From Rhizobium sp. L1K21 (lineage in GTDB: Bacteria > Pseudomonadota > Alphaproteobacteria > Rhizobiales > Rhizobiaceae): a stretch of DNA of 64,000 nt. Under the pieces are notes generated by a model. It had not been told where the DNA came from. It saw only the letters and a list, made by a program, of their open reading frames with translations, and ran no database searches. The DNA is taken from the NCBI RefSeq assembly GCF_024055895.1, contig NZ_JAMXLE010000001.1:930001-994000 (forward strand). Direction: 5' to 3'. Made by a program: the position numbers and the translations under genes. Positions within the stretch are counted from its first letter, which is position 1. Every line of letters starts with the position of its first letter. Shown piece after piece: positions 8,112-17,909 of this stretch.

Positions 8112-9620
8112 ATGCTTCACCAGAAGATCGTGGAAACACCATTCAAGCTTCGTTACGGCAACTTCATCGGTGGCGAGTGGCGCGAACCTGTCGCTGGTCG
8201 TTACTTCGAGAATACAACACCGGTGAATGGCGGACTGTTGTGCGAAGTTGCCCGCTCGGATGAAAAGGATATCGAGCTGGCGCTTGATGCGGCCCATGCT
8301 GCAAAGGTGGCCTGGGGGCGGACGTCCACCACCGAACGCGCCCGCATTCTGAACCGGATTGCGGACCGCATGGAGGAAAATCTCGAAATCATTGCGCAGG
8401 CTGAAACCTGGGACAACGGCAAGCCGATCCGCGAAACGATGGCCGCTGATATTCCGCTGGCGATTGATCATTTCCGCTATTTTGCCGCTGCGATCCGCGC
8501 GCAGGAAGGTACAATCGGCGAAGTCGACCACGACACCATCGCCTATCACTTCCATGAGCCGCTCGGTGTGGTCGGCCAGATTATCCCTTGGAACTTCCCG
8601 ATCCTGATGGCTGCCTGGAAGGTTGCGCCCGCACTTGCCGCCGGCAATTGCATCGTTCTGAAACCTGCCGAACAGACGCCGGCCTCCATCCTTGTGCTGA
8701 TGGATATCATCGCGGACCTGCTGCCGGCCGGTGTTCTCAACATCGTCAACGGTTTCGGCCTTGAAGCCGGCAAGCCGCTGGCCTCCAGCCCGCGTATTGC
8801 CAAGATCGCATTTACGGGTGAGACCTCCACCGGTCGGCTGATCATGCAATATGCATCGCAGAACCTCATACCGGTGACGCTGGAGCTGGGTGGCAAATCG
8901 CCCAACATCTTCTTCTCCGATGTCATGGCGGAAGATGATGACTATCTGGACAAGGCGCTGGAAGGTTTTGCCATGTTCGCGCTCAACCAGGGCGAGGTTT
9001 GCACCTGCCCGAGCCGTGCGCTGGTTCATGAAAAGATCTACGATCGCTTCATGGAAAAGGCGCTTGCACGCGTCAATGCCATCGTTCAGGGCAATCCGCT
9101 GGATGCGTCAACGATGATTGGCGCACAGGCGTCTTCCGAACAGCTGCACAAGATCCTCTCCTATATCGAAGTTGGCAAAGGCGAGGGGGCCGAACTGCTG
9201 ACCGGTGGTGAGCGCAATGTGCTTGAGGGCGATCTGGCGGAAGGTTTCTATGTGAAACCGACCGTGTTTAGCGGCCATAACAAGATGCGCATCTTCCAGG
9301 AGGAAATCTTCGGCCCGGTTCTCTCCGTCACCACATTCAAGGACGATGCAGAGGCGCTGCAGATTGCCAATGATACGCTCTATGGTCTGGGAGCCGGTGT
9401 GTGGAGCCGCGATGCGAACCGCTGCTACAATTTTGGACGCAACATTGAAGCGGGTCGTGTGTGGGTGAACAACTATCATGCCTATCCTGCCCACGCCGCG
9501 TTTGGCGGTTACAAGCAATCCGGCATCGGTCGCGAAACCCACAAGATGATGCTCGATCATTACCAGCAGACCAAGAACATGCTGGTCAGCTATAGCGCGA
9601 AACCGCTGGGCTTCTTCTAA
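8112..9620 (+). CDS. NAD-dependent aldehyde dehydrogenase (acetaldehyde dehydrogenase AcoD/ExaC type)
   Basis: The enzyme oxidises an aldehyde, probably acetaldehyde, to the acid with NAD. The start at 8112 is set by GGAGGAAAG eight bases upstream; the product is 502 residues, normal for the family. Visible motifs are the substrate/NAD site [15 protein letters not shown], the FTGETSTG nucleotide-binding turn, the general base Glu in LELGGKSPN, and the catalytic Cys in [11 protein letters not shown], a pattern typical of the AcoD/AldB/ExaC subgroup. The upstream AcoR-like regulator supports a role in ethanol/acetoin or acetaldehyde use. It ends at a terminator shared with the convergent chemoreceptor gene. 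Confidence 0.92.
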   Translation: MLHQKIVETPFKLRYGNFIGGEWREPVAGRYFENTTPVNGGLLCEVARSDEKDIELALDAAHAAKVAWGRTSTTERARILNRIADRMEENLEIIAQAETWDNGKPIRETMAADIPLAIDHFRYFAAAIRAQEGTIGEVDHDTIAYHFHEPLGVVGQIIPWNFPILMAAWKVAPALAAGNCIVLKPAEQTPASILVLMDIIADLLPAGVLNIVNGFGLEAGKPLASSPRIAKIAFTGETSTGRLIMQYASQNLIPVTLELGGKSPNIFFSDVMAEDDDYLDKALEGFAMFALNQGEVCTCPSRALVHEKIYDRFMEKALARVNAIVQGNPLDASTMIGAQASSEQLHKILSYIEVGKGEGAELLTGGERNVLEGDLAEGFYVKPTVFSGHNKMRIFQEEIFGPVLSVTTFKDDAEALQIANDTLYGLGAGVWSRDANRCYNFGRNIEAGRVWVNNYHAYPAHAAFGGYKQSGIGRETHKMMLDHYQQTKNMLVSYSAKPLGFF

Positions 9621-9664
9621 GCGCTGAGGAGAAATCGCTTCTGAGTGGTTTCTATCTGGCCAAC

Positions 9665-9692
9665 AAAAAACCGGGCCGCTGGGGCCCGGTTT
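9665..9692. terminator. bidirectional terminator between the aldehyde dehydrogenase and chemoreceptor genes
   Basis: AAACCGGGCC, a 5-6 base loop, GGCCCGGTTT. Six Ts follow on the minus strand, giving strong termination for the chemoreceptor; the plus-strand tail is weaker. Confidence 0.85.
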
Positions 9693-9715
9693 GCATTTCA
9701 AACTGACAGTTGGGT

Positions 9716-11983
9716 TCAGGCTGCATGCTGCCTGTAGCTTGCGTTGCCCGTGACAGAAAAGCGCGAGACGAGTTCGGCAAGGTTTGAGGCTTCGCCATCG
9801 AGGCTGTGTGCGGAAGCGGTCGTTTCTTCCACCATGGCAGCGTTCTGCTGGGTCACCTGGTCAAGCGCGTTGACGGTAGAGTTGATTTCGCCCAGTCGAG
9901 CAGACTGATCACGCGATGCTTCGACAATGGCGCCGATATGGCCACTGATGGCCTTCACGTTTTCTTCGATCTCGCCGAGGCTTTCACCCGTCTTGAGGAC
10001 GAGGCCAACGCCGTTGGAGATTTCGGAAGCCGAATTCTCGATGATCGAGTTGATGTTCTTTGCCGCTTCCGCGCTGCGCTGTGCGAGTTCGCGCACTTCC
10101 TGTGCCACGACCGCAAAACCCTTACCGGCATCGCCTGCGCGGGCCGCTTCCACACCGGCATTGAGCGCCAGAAGGTTGGTCTGGAAGGCGATCTGATCAA
10201 TCACGTCGATGATCTTGCGGATTTCAGCGGACGATTCTTCAATGCGCTGCATGGCGGAGATGGCATCCTTGACCACAACGCCGGAGGCCAAAGTGCCTTC
10301 CAGTGTCTGGCCGGTCATCTGGTTTGCCGTTTCGCAGCGGTTGAGGGTGTTGCGCAGCGAATCCGTCATTTCGGCCAGTGCAGCCGCTGCTTCTTCAAGC
10401 GATGCTGCCTGACGTTCGGTGCGGTCGGAAAGGTCTTGCGAGGCGCTGCGCAGGTCACCCGAGCCGGCCCGGATGGTATCGACGGACGCGCCGATCGAGC
10501 GGATCGTCTCTTCCAAGGTCTTGACGGAATTGTTGAAATCGAGGCGAAGCTGATCGAGCTGTGCCACGAACGGCGTTTCGATCTGGATGTCGAGCTTGCC
10601 GGAAGAAAGTGCCTTCAAGGCGGTGCCGAGTGCGGAGACGGCGGCCTGCAGTTCTTCGGCGCTGCGGGCTTTTTCGATTTCGCGGTTCTTGCGTTCGGAT
10701 TCAACACGCTGGCTTGTTTCTTCGGCCTCGTGCTCCATGCGGTCCTTGTCGACCGCGCTTTGTCGGAAGCTTTCGAGCGCACGGGCCATGGTGCCGATTT
10801 CGTCGCTTCGCTCGGTTCCGTCGACCTCAATCGCCTTGTCGCCTTCGTTGAGGCGGTTCATCAGCGCAGCCAGCTTGGTCAGCGGGCGGGTGAGGCGGGA
10901 GGCGACGAATACGCCAATCAGACCCATGATGACAAGAATAGCAAGCGTGGCCGAAAATGCCAGCTTTGCCAGATCCTGGGCGGCGGCGAGAACCTTGTCC
11001 TCGGTCTGTCCGACGGCCAGAAGATGTTGTTCGCCCACCAATTCAACGGGAAGATAGGAGAAGAAGACGTTGCCTTCTGAGGTTTCGGCGAATTCTGTGC
11101 CGGTTTCGCCTGCCTTGGCAGCTGTTTCGATCGCTGCTGGAGCGGTTTTGTCACCGGCCTTGTCAATCTGGCCTGCCAGCAGAGTTCCATCTGCGCCGAG
11201 AATGAAGGCGCTGTCGAGTGCCTCCCCGCCGTCTTCGCCGCCTATGACATTTGCAAGCTTGTCGGCATCGATCCGCACGACCATTGTGCCGAGCCGCTTC
11301 TGCTGACCCCATTCCGAAACAACGAGGGGACGGGAAACGAATGCCGAAACCTTGCCGTTTGGCTGCAGCGAAAAGCCGCTCTTGTGCACGTCTTCAAGGC
11401 CACCCGCATTGGCGGCGTCAACCACCGCCTTGATGCTTGCGTTTGCCGGATCGTTCACCGAGGTCAGGAAGTCAGCACCTTTGGTGATCGTGAAGAAGAT
11501 CGTTCCCTCAGGCTCGATAACGTAGATTTCAGACAGATTGGCGTTTTTCCAAGCGTTGTAGAGTGTGCCGTGAATTGCCGCATGCTGTGTTGCATAGAGC
11601 AGCTTCAGGGACGCGCCGCTAAACGCTGCGCGCTCTTCTTCATTCATAGCCGGGTCTTGAAAAGCCTTCAAAACGTCGTCACGCTCATATTGCATGGAGG
11701 TGGGGATAGATTTTGCTGCATCGCCGATCGATGCGTTCTGCGAAATCTCCGCCAGAACCTGTTCCAGGCGCCTGTCGAAACTTTTCAGATCCTTGACCTT
11801 CGTCTGGGCTTCCGTCTCCAGCCGCAACTGGCTTGCAGAGATCAGGCCGAGCCGGCCTTCATAGTAGCTGATTGCGCCGACGCTCAAACACGAGACCAGC
11901 GTTGCGCCAATCACAAGCCCGGCAAACTTTGCCTTGACCGAGTGCGGCATCAACTTGCTAAACTGAGTTGCTTTCGTAGTCAT
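9716..11983 (-). CDS. methyl-accepting chemotaxis protein
   Basis: A transmembrane chemoreceptor that relays ligand signals to CheA/CheW. The start at 11983 gives a short cytoplasmic N-terminus, a TM segment (about 22-45), a large periplasmic sensor of about 290 residues, a second TM (about 345-365) followed by HAMP, a coiled coil with a second HAMP-like region, and the signalling tip with EIRKIIDVIDQIAFQTNLLALNAGVEAARAG-type sequence. The core hairpin motif and flanking methylation helices are intact. The C-terminus (YRQHAA) has no NWETF-like CheR/CheB tether. The 755-residue length suits a large periplasmic sensor. No che genes are in the window, so it is a stand-alone receptor; the ligand is unknown. 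Confidence 0.95.
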   Translation of the reverse strand: MTTKATQFSKLMPHSVKAKFAGLVIGATLVSCLSVGAISYYEGRLGLISASQLRLETEAQTKVKDLKSFDRRLEQVLAEISQNASIGDAAKSIPTSMQYERDDVLKAFQDPAMNEEERAAFSGASLKLLYATQHAAIHGTLYNAWKNANLSEIYVIEPEGTIFFTITKGADFLTSVNDPANASIKAVVDAANAGGLEDVHKSGFSLQPNGKVSAFVSRPLVVSEWGQQKRLGTMVVRIDADKLANVIGGEDGGEALDSAFILGADGTLLAGQIDKAGDKTAPAAIETAAKAGETGTEFAETSEGNVFFSYLPVELVGEQHLLAVGQTEDKVLAAAQDLAKLAFSATLAILVIMGLIGVFVASRLTRPLTKLAALMNRLNEGDKAIEVDGTERSDEIGTMARALESFRQSAVDKDRMEHEAEETSQRVESERKNREIEKARSAEELQAAVSALGTALKALSSGKLDIQIETPFVAQLDQLRLDFNNSVKTLEETIRSIGASVDTIRAGSGDLRSASQDLSDRTERQAASLEEAAAALAEMTDSLRNTLNRCETANQMTGQTLEGTLASGVVVKDAISAMQRIEESSAEIRKIIDVIDQIAFQTNLLALNAGVEAARAGDAGKGFAVVAQEVRELAQRSAEAAKNINSIIENSASEISNGVGLVLKTGESLGEIEENVKAISGHIGAIVEASRDQSARLGEINSTVNALDQVTQQNAAMVEETTASAHSLDGEASNLAELVSRFSVTGNASYRQHAA

Positions 11984-12149
11984 ATTCCAAATCCCCCACG
12001 ATGCTGCAGCATCACAATGACGAAAAACTCCGTATTGCGACCAAATGGGGTTCAAAACACTAATTTTAGGTTATCAGAATTCAACGACAGAGAGCGCCAG
12101 GGTTGCATAGCAACCGCCGAAAAATTGGCATCAGCGGAATTTCCAGATA

Positions 12150-12190
12150 AAAAACAATGGGCTGCGAGCATGCTGCTCCAGCCCAATGTA
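12150..12190 (-). terminator. rho-independent terminator of prs
   Basis: On the minus strand TGGGCTG, a loop containing the self-complementary AGCATGCT, CAGCCCA, then a T-rich tail with six Ts. It lies about 25 bases past the prs stop. The rest of 11984-12213 shows no gene. Confidence 0.7.
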
Positions 12191-12213
12191 TTTTTGTCGA
12201 TTTTTTACTAATT

Positions 12214-13146
12214 TTAATCGAAGAGGCTCGAGACGGACGATTCCATTGCGGTACGGTTGATTGCTTCGCCGAGCAGGTTCGCAGTGGAGATCACGCGGAT
12301 ATTGTGGGCCGACTGCACAGCCGTGGTGGGCTGAATGGAATCTGTTATCACCAGTTCCTTCAACTTGGAGCTGGAAACGCGGGCTACGGCACCGCCGGAA
12401 AGAACTCCGTGGGTGATGTAGGCGGTCACGCTGGTGGCGCCATTGGCGAGCAACGCATCGGCCGCGTTGCAAAGCGTGCCGCCAGAATCCACGATGTCAT
12501 CGATCAGAATACAGTCCTTGCCGGTGACATCGCCGATAATGTTCATGACTTCGGATTCACCTGGTCGGTCACGGCGCTTGTCGACGATGGCCAGGAGAGA
12601 GTCGATGCGTTTGGCAAGCGCGCGTGCACGCACAACGCCGCCAACGTCGGGTGAAACAACCATGACGTTTTTCAGGTCATAGTGTTCCTTGACGTCACGC
12701 GCCAATACGGGGGCTGCAAACAGGTTGTCCGTCGGGATATCGAAGAAGCCCTGGATCTGGCCTGCGTGAAGGTCGAGGGTCAGAACGCGGTCAGCACCGG
12801 CTTCGGTGATCAGGTTGGCGACCAGTTTGGCTGAGATCGGCGTGCGGCCGGAGGCTCTGCGGTCCTGTCGGGCATAGCCAAAATAGGGAAGAACCGCTGT
12901 AATGCGCCGTGCCGAGGAACGGCGAAGCGCATCGATGATAATCAGCAGTTCCATGAGATGGTCATTCGTCGGGAAGGAGGTCGACTGAACGACGAAAACG
13001 TCTTCACCGCGGACATTTTCCTGAATCTCAACGAAAATTTCCTGATCGGCGAAACGCCGGACGCTGGCTTTCCCCAAGGGGACTTCAAGATAGTTACAGA
13101 TCGATTCCGCCAGAAGCCGGTTCGAATTGCCTGCGAAAACTTTCAT
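12214..13146 (-). CDS. prs: ribose-phosphate pyrophosphokinase (PRPP synthase)
   Basis: It makes PRPP from ribose-5-phosphate and ATP for nucleotide, His, Trp and NAD synthesis. The 310-residue length is standard. Visible signatures are [12 protein letters not shown], the ATP-binding [10 protein letters not shown] loop, the divalent-metal/PRPP-binding region [12 protein letters not shown], the flexible-loop Lys/Arg in VDKRRDRPG and the ribose-phosphate loop DDIVDSGGT. This gene is not adjacent to rplY/pth here, although prs-rplY-pth is a familiar order elsewhere. Confidence 0.98.
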   Translation of the reverse strand: MKVFAGNSNRLLAESICNYLEVPLGKASVRRFADQEIFVEIQENVRGEDVFVVQSTSFPTNDHLMELLIIIDALRRSSARRITAVLPYFGYARQDRRASGRTPISAKLVANLITEAGADRVLTLDLHAGQIQGFFDIPTDNLFAAPVLARDVKEHYDLKNVMVVSPDVGGVVRARALAKRIDSLLAIVDKRRDRPGESEVMNIIGDVTGKDCILIDDIVDSGGTLCNAADALLANGATSVTAYITHGVLSGGAVARVSSSKLKELVITDSIQPTTAVQSAHNIRVISTANLLGEAINRTAMESSVSSLFD

Positions 13147-13272
13147 TTTCGGCCGCCTGTGTTCGTGCTGGATGCGCGCTTTTTAGCGTCCTTCATCGCG
13201 ATTGCAAGGGGCAAAAGCCTTGCGCCCGAAATTTCCGTTGGATTGATGCGGCCGCAGGGTTCACAGGTGGTT

Positions 13273-13965
13273 TCACCCACCGGCATTTTGACGCCACGCG
13301 ATATAGGCGCTGATTGTTTCGTTGGCGATCTTTTGCATTGTCGTGGCAGGCACGATCGACCAGTTGTCGGCAGAGGTCCCGCTGACCTTTTCCTGTCCCT
13401 GAATGCGGTGAAGACGTGTGCCGGCTCCGTCGAGTATGTCCCACACGTAAACAATCGTGGTCATGCCGCCATCGGCAAAGGCGGAGAAATAGCCCTTCAG
13501 CATATGGTCTGCGGAGTTGTCGCTGGAGCTTTTCAGCGTCAGGCCGCGCGCCCGCGCTGCCGTGCCCAATTGCTGCGAAAGCGGTGTGACGGCCTCAATG
13601 GGTGCGCCAATGACGGGCAGGAAGCGTATTGAGCCGGAGACCGTTGCGGCCTGCCCGGCGGGTGCCTGGAAAATCGAGCGGTTGGTCGCCGAGATGCCGC
13701 CCGGCGTGCCAAGGACGGGGCTGGTATTTTGCGGTTGCTGGTCGATAGGCTGCTCTTGCTGCTCAGGGGCCGCCGGAAACTGGCTTTCGTCCATCGAGGT
13801 CTGCTGCATCGGCTGACTGGCGGGAAATTGCTGAGCGGTGTCAGGCGCGCTGCTGCTGCCGATATCGGCAGGTGGCGTCAGCGTTTCGGACGTGCTGCAC
13901 GCCGTTGCCATCGCTGCAATTAAAAGCGGTGCGATGAGCTTTTGGATCATTTTGCCAATTTGCAC
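13273..13965 (-). CDS. putative lipoprotein
   Basis: The protein of about 230 residues begins with a lipoprotein signal: basic start, hydrophobic LIAPLLIAAMATAC with a lipobox ending in Cys23, then a Ser/Pro/Gln-rich low-complexity linker (to about residue 90) with many Gln. The C-terminal half (about 100-230) is a compact domain with no motif I can name. Either the GTG at 13965 (GGGGGCG upstream) or the ATG at 13950 could be the start; the GTG has the better ribosome binding site. It is probably anchored in a membrane, and the processing enzyme gene lgt lies 2 kb away on the same strand. Function unknown. Confidence 0.75.
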   Translation of the reverse strand: MQIGKMIQKLIAPLLIAAMATACSTSETLTPPADIGSSSAPDTAQQFPASQPMQQTSMDESQFPAAPEQQEQPIDQQPQNTSPVLGTPGGISATNRSIFQAPAGQAATVSGSIRFLPVIGAPIEAVTPLSQQLGTAARARGLTLKSSSDNSADHMLKGYFSAFADGGMTTIVYVWDILDGAGTRLHRIQGQEKVSGTSADNWSIVPATTMQKIANETISAYIAWRQNAGG

Positions 13966-14080
13966 GTGGACGCCCCCGGGTTGGGCAAATTTTTGGTGCC
14001 TTGGCTGGCTCGTGTCAATGCTTTGACGGCAAAACCCACATGTTCGGGCGGGCGGGTTGGGCGTTCAAGCGTTTCCAGAC

Positions 14081-14863
14081 CTATTCCTTAAGCATGATTG
14101 CCGATATCTGGCGGCCGTAATCAGGCTCCTTCCGGTGTGTGGTACGGCGGTAGGAAAAGAATCGTTCTTCATCTGAATAGGTGCAATGACCGGTCTTCTC
14201 AGCCGTCACGCCGGCATCGGCCAGTCTTGCGAGTGTCAGCGCGGGCAGGTCAAACATGGCGTGCCCCGCTCTGCGGGATGGGGCAAAAAAACGCTCGTAT
14301 GTCGGATCCTGCGCAATGAAGCGTTCCACGAATTCAGGGCCGACTTCATAATTGTCGACGCTGATGGACGGGCCGAGAACGGCACGGATGTTTTCCCGCT
14401 TCGCGCCAAGGCGCTCCATCGCCTCGACCGTGCTCTCGAGAACGCCGGTGAGTGCACCTTTCCAGCCTGCGTGGGTTGCGCCTGCAACGCGGGCTTCAGG
14501 ATCGAGAAAGAGGATGGGCCCGCAATCAGCTGTCAGAATGCCAATCACCACGCCAGGCGTTGCGGTTACCATGGCGTCGGCCTTCGGGCGGTCCCCATCG
14601 TATGCGTCATCGACCGTCACCACGTCGGGCGAGTGGACCTGATGCACGGTTGCGAGCTTTTCCGGCGCGGCACCAAACCATGCGGCGACGCGCGCGCGGT
14701 TTTGTGCCACGTTCTGCCTGTCATCTTCGGAGCCGAGGCCGACATTGAGACCGCTATAGATGCCGGCGGAGACACCGCCTTTACGTGTGAAAAAGCCATG
14801 CAGCGCCACGTCGCCTTCGTTCAGCAGCGCAGTTTGCAAGGGGGCAGGGCTCTGATCGGTCAT
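14081..14863 (-). CDS. pgeF: multicopper-oxidase-like purine nucleoside enzyme (YfiH/PgeF, DUF152)
   Basis: Members of this family act on purine nucleosides and have been proposed to edit D-Ser misincorporation in peptidoglycan precursors. The family motifs are present: FFTRKGGVSAG, VHQVHSPDVV, ADAMVT, TADCGPILF with the conserved Cys, THAGWKGALTGV with the metal-binding His, and FSYRR near the end. The length of 260 residues is usual. The start at 14863 follows a GGGGAGA site; an ATG at 14881 is also possible. It is co-directional with the MidA-like and lgt genes, so an lgt-midA-pgeF operon is likely. Confidence 0.93.
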   Translation of the reverse strand: MTDQSPAPLQTALLNEGDVALHGFFTRKGGVSAGIYSGLNVGLGSEDDRQNVAQNRARVAAWFGAAPEKLATVHQVHSPDVVTVDDAYDGDRPKADAMVTATPGVVIGILTADCGPILFLDPEARVAGATHAGWKGALTGVLESTVEAMERLGAKRENIRAVLGPSISVDNYEVGPEFVERFIAQDPTYERFFAPSRRAGHAMFDLPALTLARLADAGVTAEKTGHCTYSDEERFFSYRRTTHRKEPDYGRQISAIMLKE

Positions 14864-14942
14864 CGTGTCGTGTCTCCCCATGTCAATGCGATCCTTGGCG
14901 GCGCGCCATCGCACGCATGAAGGGTCCTATCAGGCATTTATG

Positions 14943-16070
14943 TCAAGAGTTGGCGGGCGGCACAAAGGGTGCAAGCGCCATCGGCGGATGGGACACAGCC
15001 ATGACCTTGAACAATGATCCCATCTGGCCATCTGCTTGTCCGGCAAGACGTTCGAGCGCGGAGCGCAGTGTGTCCTGCGTTTGCTGGTCCTGCCCGCGGC
15101 CCAAGGCTTCGGCCCTTTCCGCAATGCCCATGCCGATCAGAAAGTCGCCCTGTTCCGTCAACCCGTTGACGTGAATACCCGTTTTTGCAGCCGTCAGCAG
15201 CAGCTCTTCAAAATTGACGTGGCTCGTCAGATCGGCAAGGCCTGGGCGGGCAAGTGGTGGGTCGAACGCATGAGCGTGAAGCGCCTGCAAAGTATCCCCG
15301 AAGCCCGATTCCACATAGCCGTAATCGATTGCCAACGCCACACCGCCATGGAGCATCAGATGCTGGCAGATGGCTTGCATGACAGCGCAGCGCGCCGGGG
15401 CGATTTCGAGGATTGTGCCGATGGGCTGGTTTGCAGCGGGGCCGGGGAGAAGTGCAGGATCGAGTTTGGCAATGCCGGGCGTGAAGGTTAGCGCGTCGTC
15501 GCTATCCAGTCCCACCATGCGTTCGCGAAAGCCGGTTTCGGTCTTGACGAACTGGCGGATCGGGATCGCGTCGAACAGTTCGTTGGCGGCCAATAGAAGA
15601 GGGCCGTCCGGTATGCCGTCAAAGCCATCGTGCCATTCGATCTTGTCGACCTTCGGGGCCAGGGTCTCGGCCTGTATCCGGCGAAGGCGCGGGCTGGTCT
15701 CCACCAGATGGACAGAGGCCGCGTCGAACATATCTGGCGAGAGCTTTTCGATCACCCGCAGCATGTCGCTCATCATGGTGCCGCGGCCGGGGCCAATTTC
15801 GGCGAGATTGAAGCGTGGCGGCTTGTTCATCGCGTGCCAGGCCTGAACCATGAAAACACCGACCATTTCGCCAAAGAGCTGGCTGATCTCCGGTGCGGTG
15901 GTGAAATCGCCTTCGCGGCCAAAGGGCTCGCGGGTCTTGTAATAGCCGTGTTCCGGGTCAGCGAGACACAGGGCGAAATAGTCCGTGACGCTGATCGGGC
16001 CACCGCTTTTGATAAGGGCTTTGATTTTTTCGCCAAGTGGCGTCGTCATCAAACGGGTCCATTCATTCAT
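14943..16070 (-). CDS. class I SAM-dependent methyltransferase, MidA/NDUFAF7 family (DUF185)
   Basis: A bacterial relative of mitochondrial NDUFAF7, an arginine methyltransferase for complex I assembly. The 375-residue protein shows the family N-terminus (GGPISVTDYFALCLADPEHGYY), GDFTTAPEISQLFGE, and the SAM-binding AEIGPGRGTMMSD glycine loop, with LLLAANELFDAIP further on. The start overlaps the end of lgt by 8 bases (ATGAATGA arrangement), showing translational coupling. A role in respiratory complex I maturation is plausible from homology, not shown here. Confidence 0.93.
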   Translation of the reverse strand: MNEWTRLMTTPLGEKIKALIKSGGPISVTDYFALCLADPEHGYYKTREPFGREGDFTTAPEISQLFGEMVGVFMVQAWHAMNKPPRFNLAEIGPGRGTMMSDMLRVIEKLSPDMFDAASVHLVETSPRLRRIQAETLAPKVDKIEWHDGFDGIPDGPLLLAANELFDAIPIRQFVKTETGFRERMVGLDSDDALTFTPGIAKLDPALLPGPAANQPIGTILEIAPARCAVMQAICQHLMLHGGVALAIDYGYVESGFGDTLQALHAHAFDPPLARPGLADLTSHVNFEELLLTAAKTGIHVNGLTEQGDFLIGMGIAERAEALGRGQDQQTQDTLRSALERLAGQADGQMGSLFKVMAVSHPPMALAPFVPPANS

Positions 16071-16905
16071 TAGGGGCAGCTTTCAGCGCGCGAACGGCGG
16101 CCCAAAGGCCGACAAGCAGCATGGGCAGCGACAAGACCATTCCCATGGTCAGCCAGCCGCCATAAAGGAAGCCCAATTGCTGATCCGGCTCGCGGAAGAA
16201 TTCGATGAAGATGCGGAAGGAGGCGTAGCCGGTCACGAATATGCCGGTGAGCAGGCCGGGCTTCCTGAAGGCCTTTGCGATGAAAATGCTCACCGCGAGG
16301 ATGATGAACAGCGTAATGCCCTCAAGGCCCGCCTCATAAAGCTGGTTGGGGTGGCGGGTGAACGGACCACCGGTCGGAAAGACCATAGCCCATGGTACAT
16401 CGGTGATGCGGCCCCACAGTTCGCCATTGATGAAATTGGCCATGCGGCCGAAGAAAAGGCCGATGGGTGCCTGCGCCGCGATGATATCGAAAAGGCTCCA
16501 CAGCGGGATGGCGTGGCGGCGGGCGAACCAGATCATGGCAATGGTGGTGCCGAGGAAACCGCCATGGAATGACATGCCGCCCTGGTTGACTGCGAATATC
16601 CAGAGCGGATTTTCCAGCACCTTTCCGGGCTCATAGAAGATGACATATCCCAGACGTCCGCCCACCACGATGCCGATGGCTGCATAGAAGACAAAGTCGT
16701 CCAGTTGCTGCAGGGTAATGGGCGAGGTGTTGTTCGGCCAGAGGTTATCGCGCGCGGCAAGCTTGCGGGCATAGTACCAGCCGATCAGAATACCGGCCAC
16801 ATAGGCAAGCCCGTACCAGCGGACATCAAGCGGCCCTATGGAAAATGCAATCGGGTTGATTTCCGGATATGCGATCGCCGCCAATGTACTCAATACAGCT
16901 TCCAC
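16063..16905 (-). CDS. lgt: prolipoprotein diacylglyceryl transferase
   Basis: Lgt transfers diacylglycerol from phosphatidylglycerol to the lipobox Cys of prolipoproteins in the inner membrane. The 280-residue protein has about seven TM segments, the YGLAYVAGI motif near residues 31-39, the conserved HGGFLG loop (with essential His) and the signature GRMANFINGELWGR. Translation starts at a GTG (16905) preceded by AAAGGA. Its end overlaps the MidA-like methyltransferase gene by 8 bases. Confidence 0.97.
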   Translation of the reverse strand: MEAVLSTLAAIAYPEINPIAFSIGPLDVRWYGLAYVAGILIGWYYARKLAARDNLWPNNTSPITLQQLDDFVFYAAIGIVVGGRLGYVIFYEPGKVLENPLWIFAVNQGGMSFHGGFLGTTIAMIWFARRHAIPLWSLFDIIAAQAPIGLFFGRMANFINGELWGRITDVPWAMVFPTGGPFTRHPNQLYEAGLEGITLFIILAVSIFIAKAFRKPGLLTGIFVTGYASFRIFIEFFREPDQQLGFLYGGWLTMGMVLSLPMLLVGLWAAVRALKAAPNE

Positions 16906-17082
16906 TTACGTCGTCCTTTCATGGAACCAGCGGAAAATGCAGAGAGATCGCCCAATGGTCAAGTGTTGAAGCGCCCCAGAGCGGCAACAAGTGCTGGATT
17001 GTATGCTTGCAAAATGCCCCCATAAATCCTAACTGAAAGCGAGTGTTTCAATAACCGTCCGCACGCACGCGAGGAGGCTGTC

Positions 17083-17337
17083 ATGTCCACAGGACCGAAC
17101 CGGATTTTCGATGATTTCGCCAAGCTGATGACGGATGCAGCAGGTGCCGCCCAAGGCGTGCGCCAGGAAATGGAAACAGCTTTCAAGGCGCAGGCCGAGC
17201 GCTGGTTGAATTCCATGGACCTGGTCAAGCGTGAAGAGTTTGAAGCCGTTCGTGAAATGGCCATCAAGGCGCGCGACGAGAACGAAAAGCTTGAGGCCCG
17301 CATTGCCGCACTCGAAGAGAAGCTGGCGAAAAGCTGA
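17083..17337 (+). CDS. ubiK: ubiquinone biosynthesis accessory factor UbiK (BMFP family)
   Basis: An 84-residue protein of the YqiC/BMFP family; UbiK supports aerobic ubiquinone synthesis and has membrane-fusogenic properties. The N-terminal half is an amphipathic helix (FDDFAKLMTDAAGAAQGVRQEME) and the C-terminal half (REEFEAVREMAIKARDENEKL to the end) is a trimeric coiled coil ending EEKLAKS. GAGGAGG-type Shine-Dalgarno (AGGAGG) precedes the ATG. It is divergent from lgt and followed by a terminator, so it is monocistronic. Confidence 0.9.
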   Translation: MSTGPNRIFDDFAKLMTDAAGAAQGVRQEMETAFKAQAERWLNSMDLVKREEFEAVREMAIKARDENEKLEARIAALEEKLAKS

Positions 17338-17429
17338 GTCGTTTCAATCTCGTTGGCCGCATGTCCTGCAGTTTGTTGTGAACGGGCAGGAAGCACTCTT
17401 TGTCTGCGGGCATTTGTTTTTGGAAATGC

Positions 17430-17457
17430 GCGCCTGCCTTATGGTGGGCGCTTTTTT
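17430..17457 (+). terminator. rho-independent terminator after ubiK
   Basis: GCGCCTGCC, loop TTAT, GGTGGGCGC (two G-T wobbles), then six Ts, about 93 bases past the ubiK stop. Confidence 0.85.
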
Positions 17458-17502
17458 GTATTTCGCTTGAAGTATTAACCAGGGTCGATCTGCAGAAACG
17501 CA

Positions 17503-17552
17503 ACGCGCCGACTGTTGTTGTTCGAAGTCTCATTCTGGCAGCGCGTTTTTTT
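17503..17552 (+). terminator. second hairpin with T-run in the ubiK-YbjN gap (terminator or sRNA 3' end)
   Basis: ACGCGC (17503-17508) pairs with GCGCGT (17541-17546), followed by seven Ts. Within the loop GACT and AGTC can form an inner stem. No annotated gene lies between this and the terminator at 17430-17457, so it would end a separate short transcript if real. The rest of 17338-17909 (more than 300 bases without a gene) is AT-rich toward its end and shows nothing else that I can call. Confidence 0.4.
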
Positions 17553-17909
17553 CGACGTGAATCACCGTTGAAGGGCAACGCATTAGCCGGCTTTCTATTC
17601 AACATTATTTTTCGATATTTTTTTTGGTCCTGTGGATGTTCCCAAAAAGCGTTTTTGAAAGAGTCATTTATCCCGCTCTTTTGAAAAAGTGAATCCGGGC
17701 CTGTCCACAGATTCGCCGGCAAATTCGTAAGACCGGGGCTGGCGCGCTCATATCGCCATTATACACTGATTTTACATGACGATTCGAAGCGAGCCGCAAG
17801 TTTCGGACAGGGCGCACACTCTAGCGTTTTGAAAGGCGGTTCGTTCTCTCGGATCCGAACCAAAATGAAGATCGATCGTGTGCTTTTGCACGCACCGGAA
17901 GGACATTTC

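Noticed and set aside
9806-11080. Long open frame opposite the chemoreceptor gene
   Set aside because: Antisense shadow; the chemoreceptor is clear on the minus strand.
17630-17715. TGTGGATGT and TGTCCACAG words reminiscent of DnaA boxes
   Set aside because: Only two imperfect matches, no AT-rich unwinding block with clustered boxes, and none of the hemE-type neighbours of alphaproteobacterial origins. Not called as an origin.
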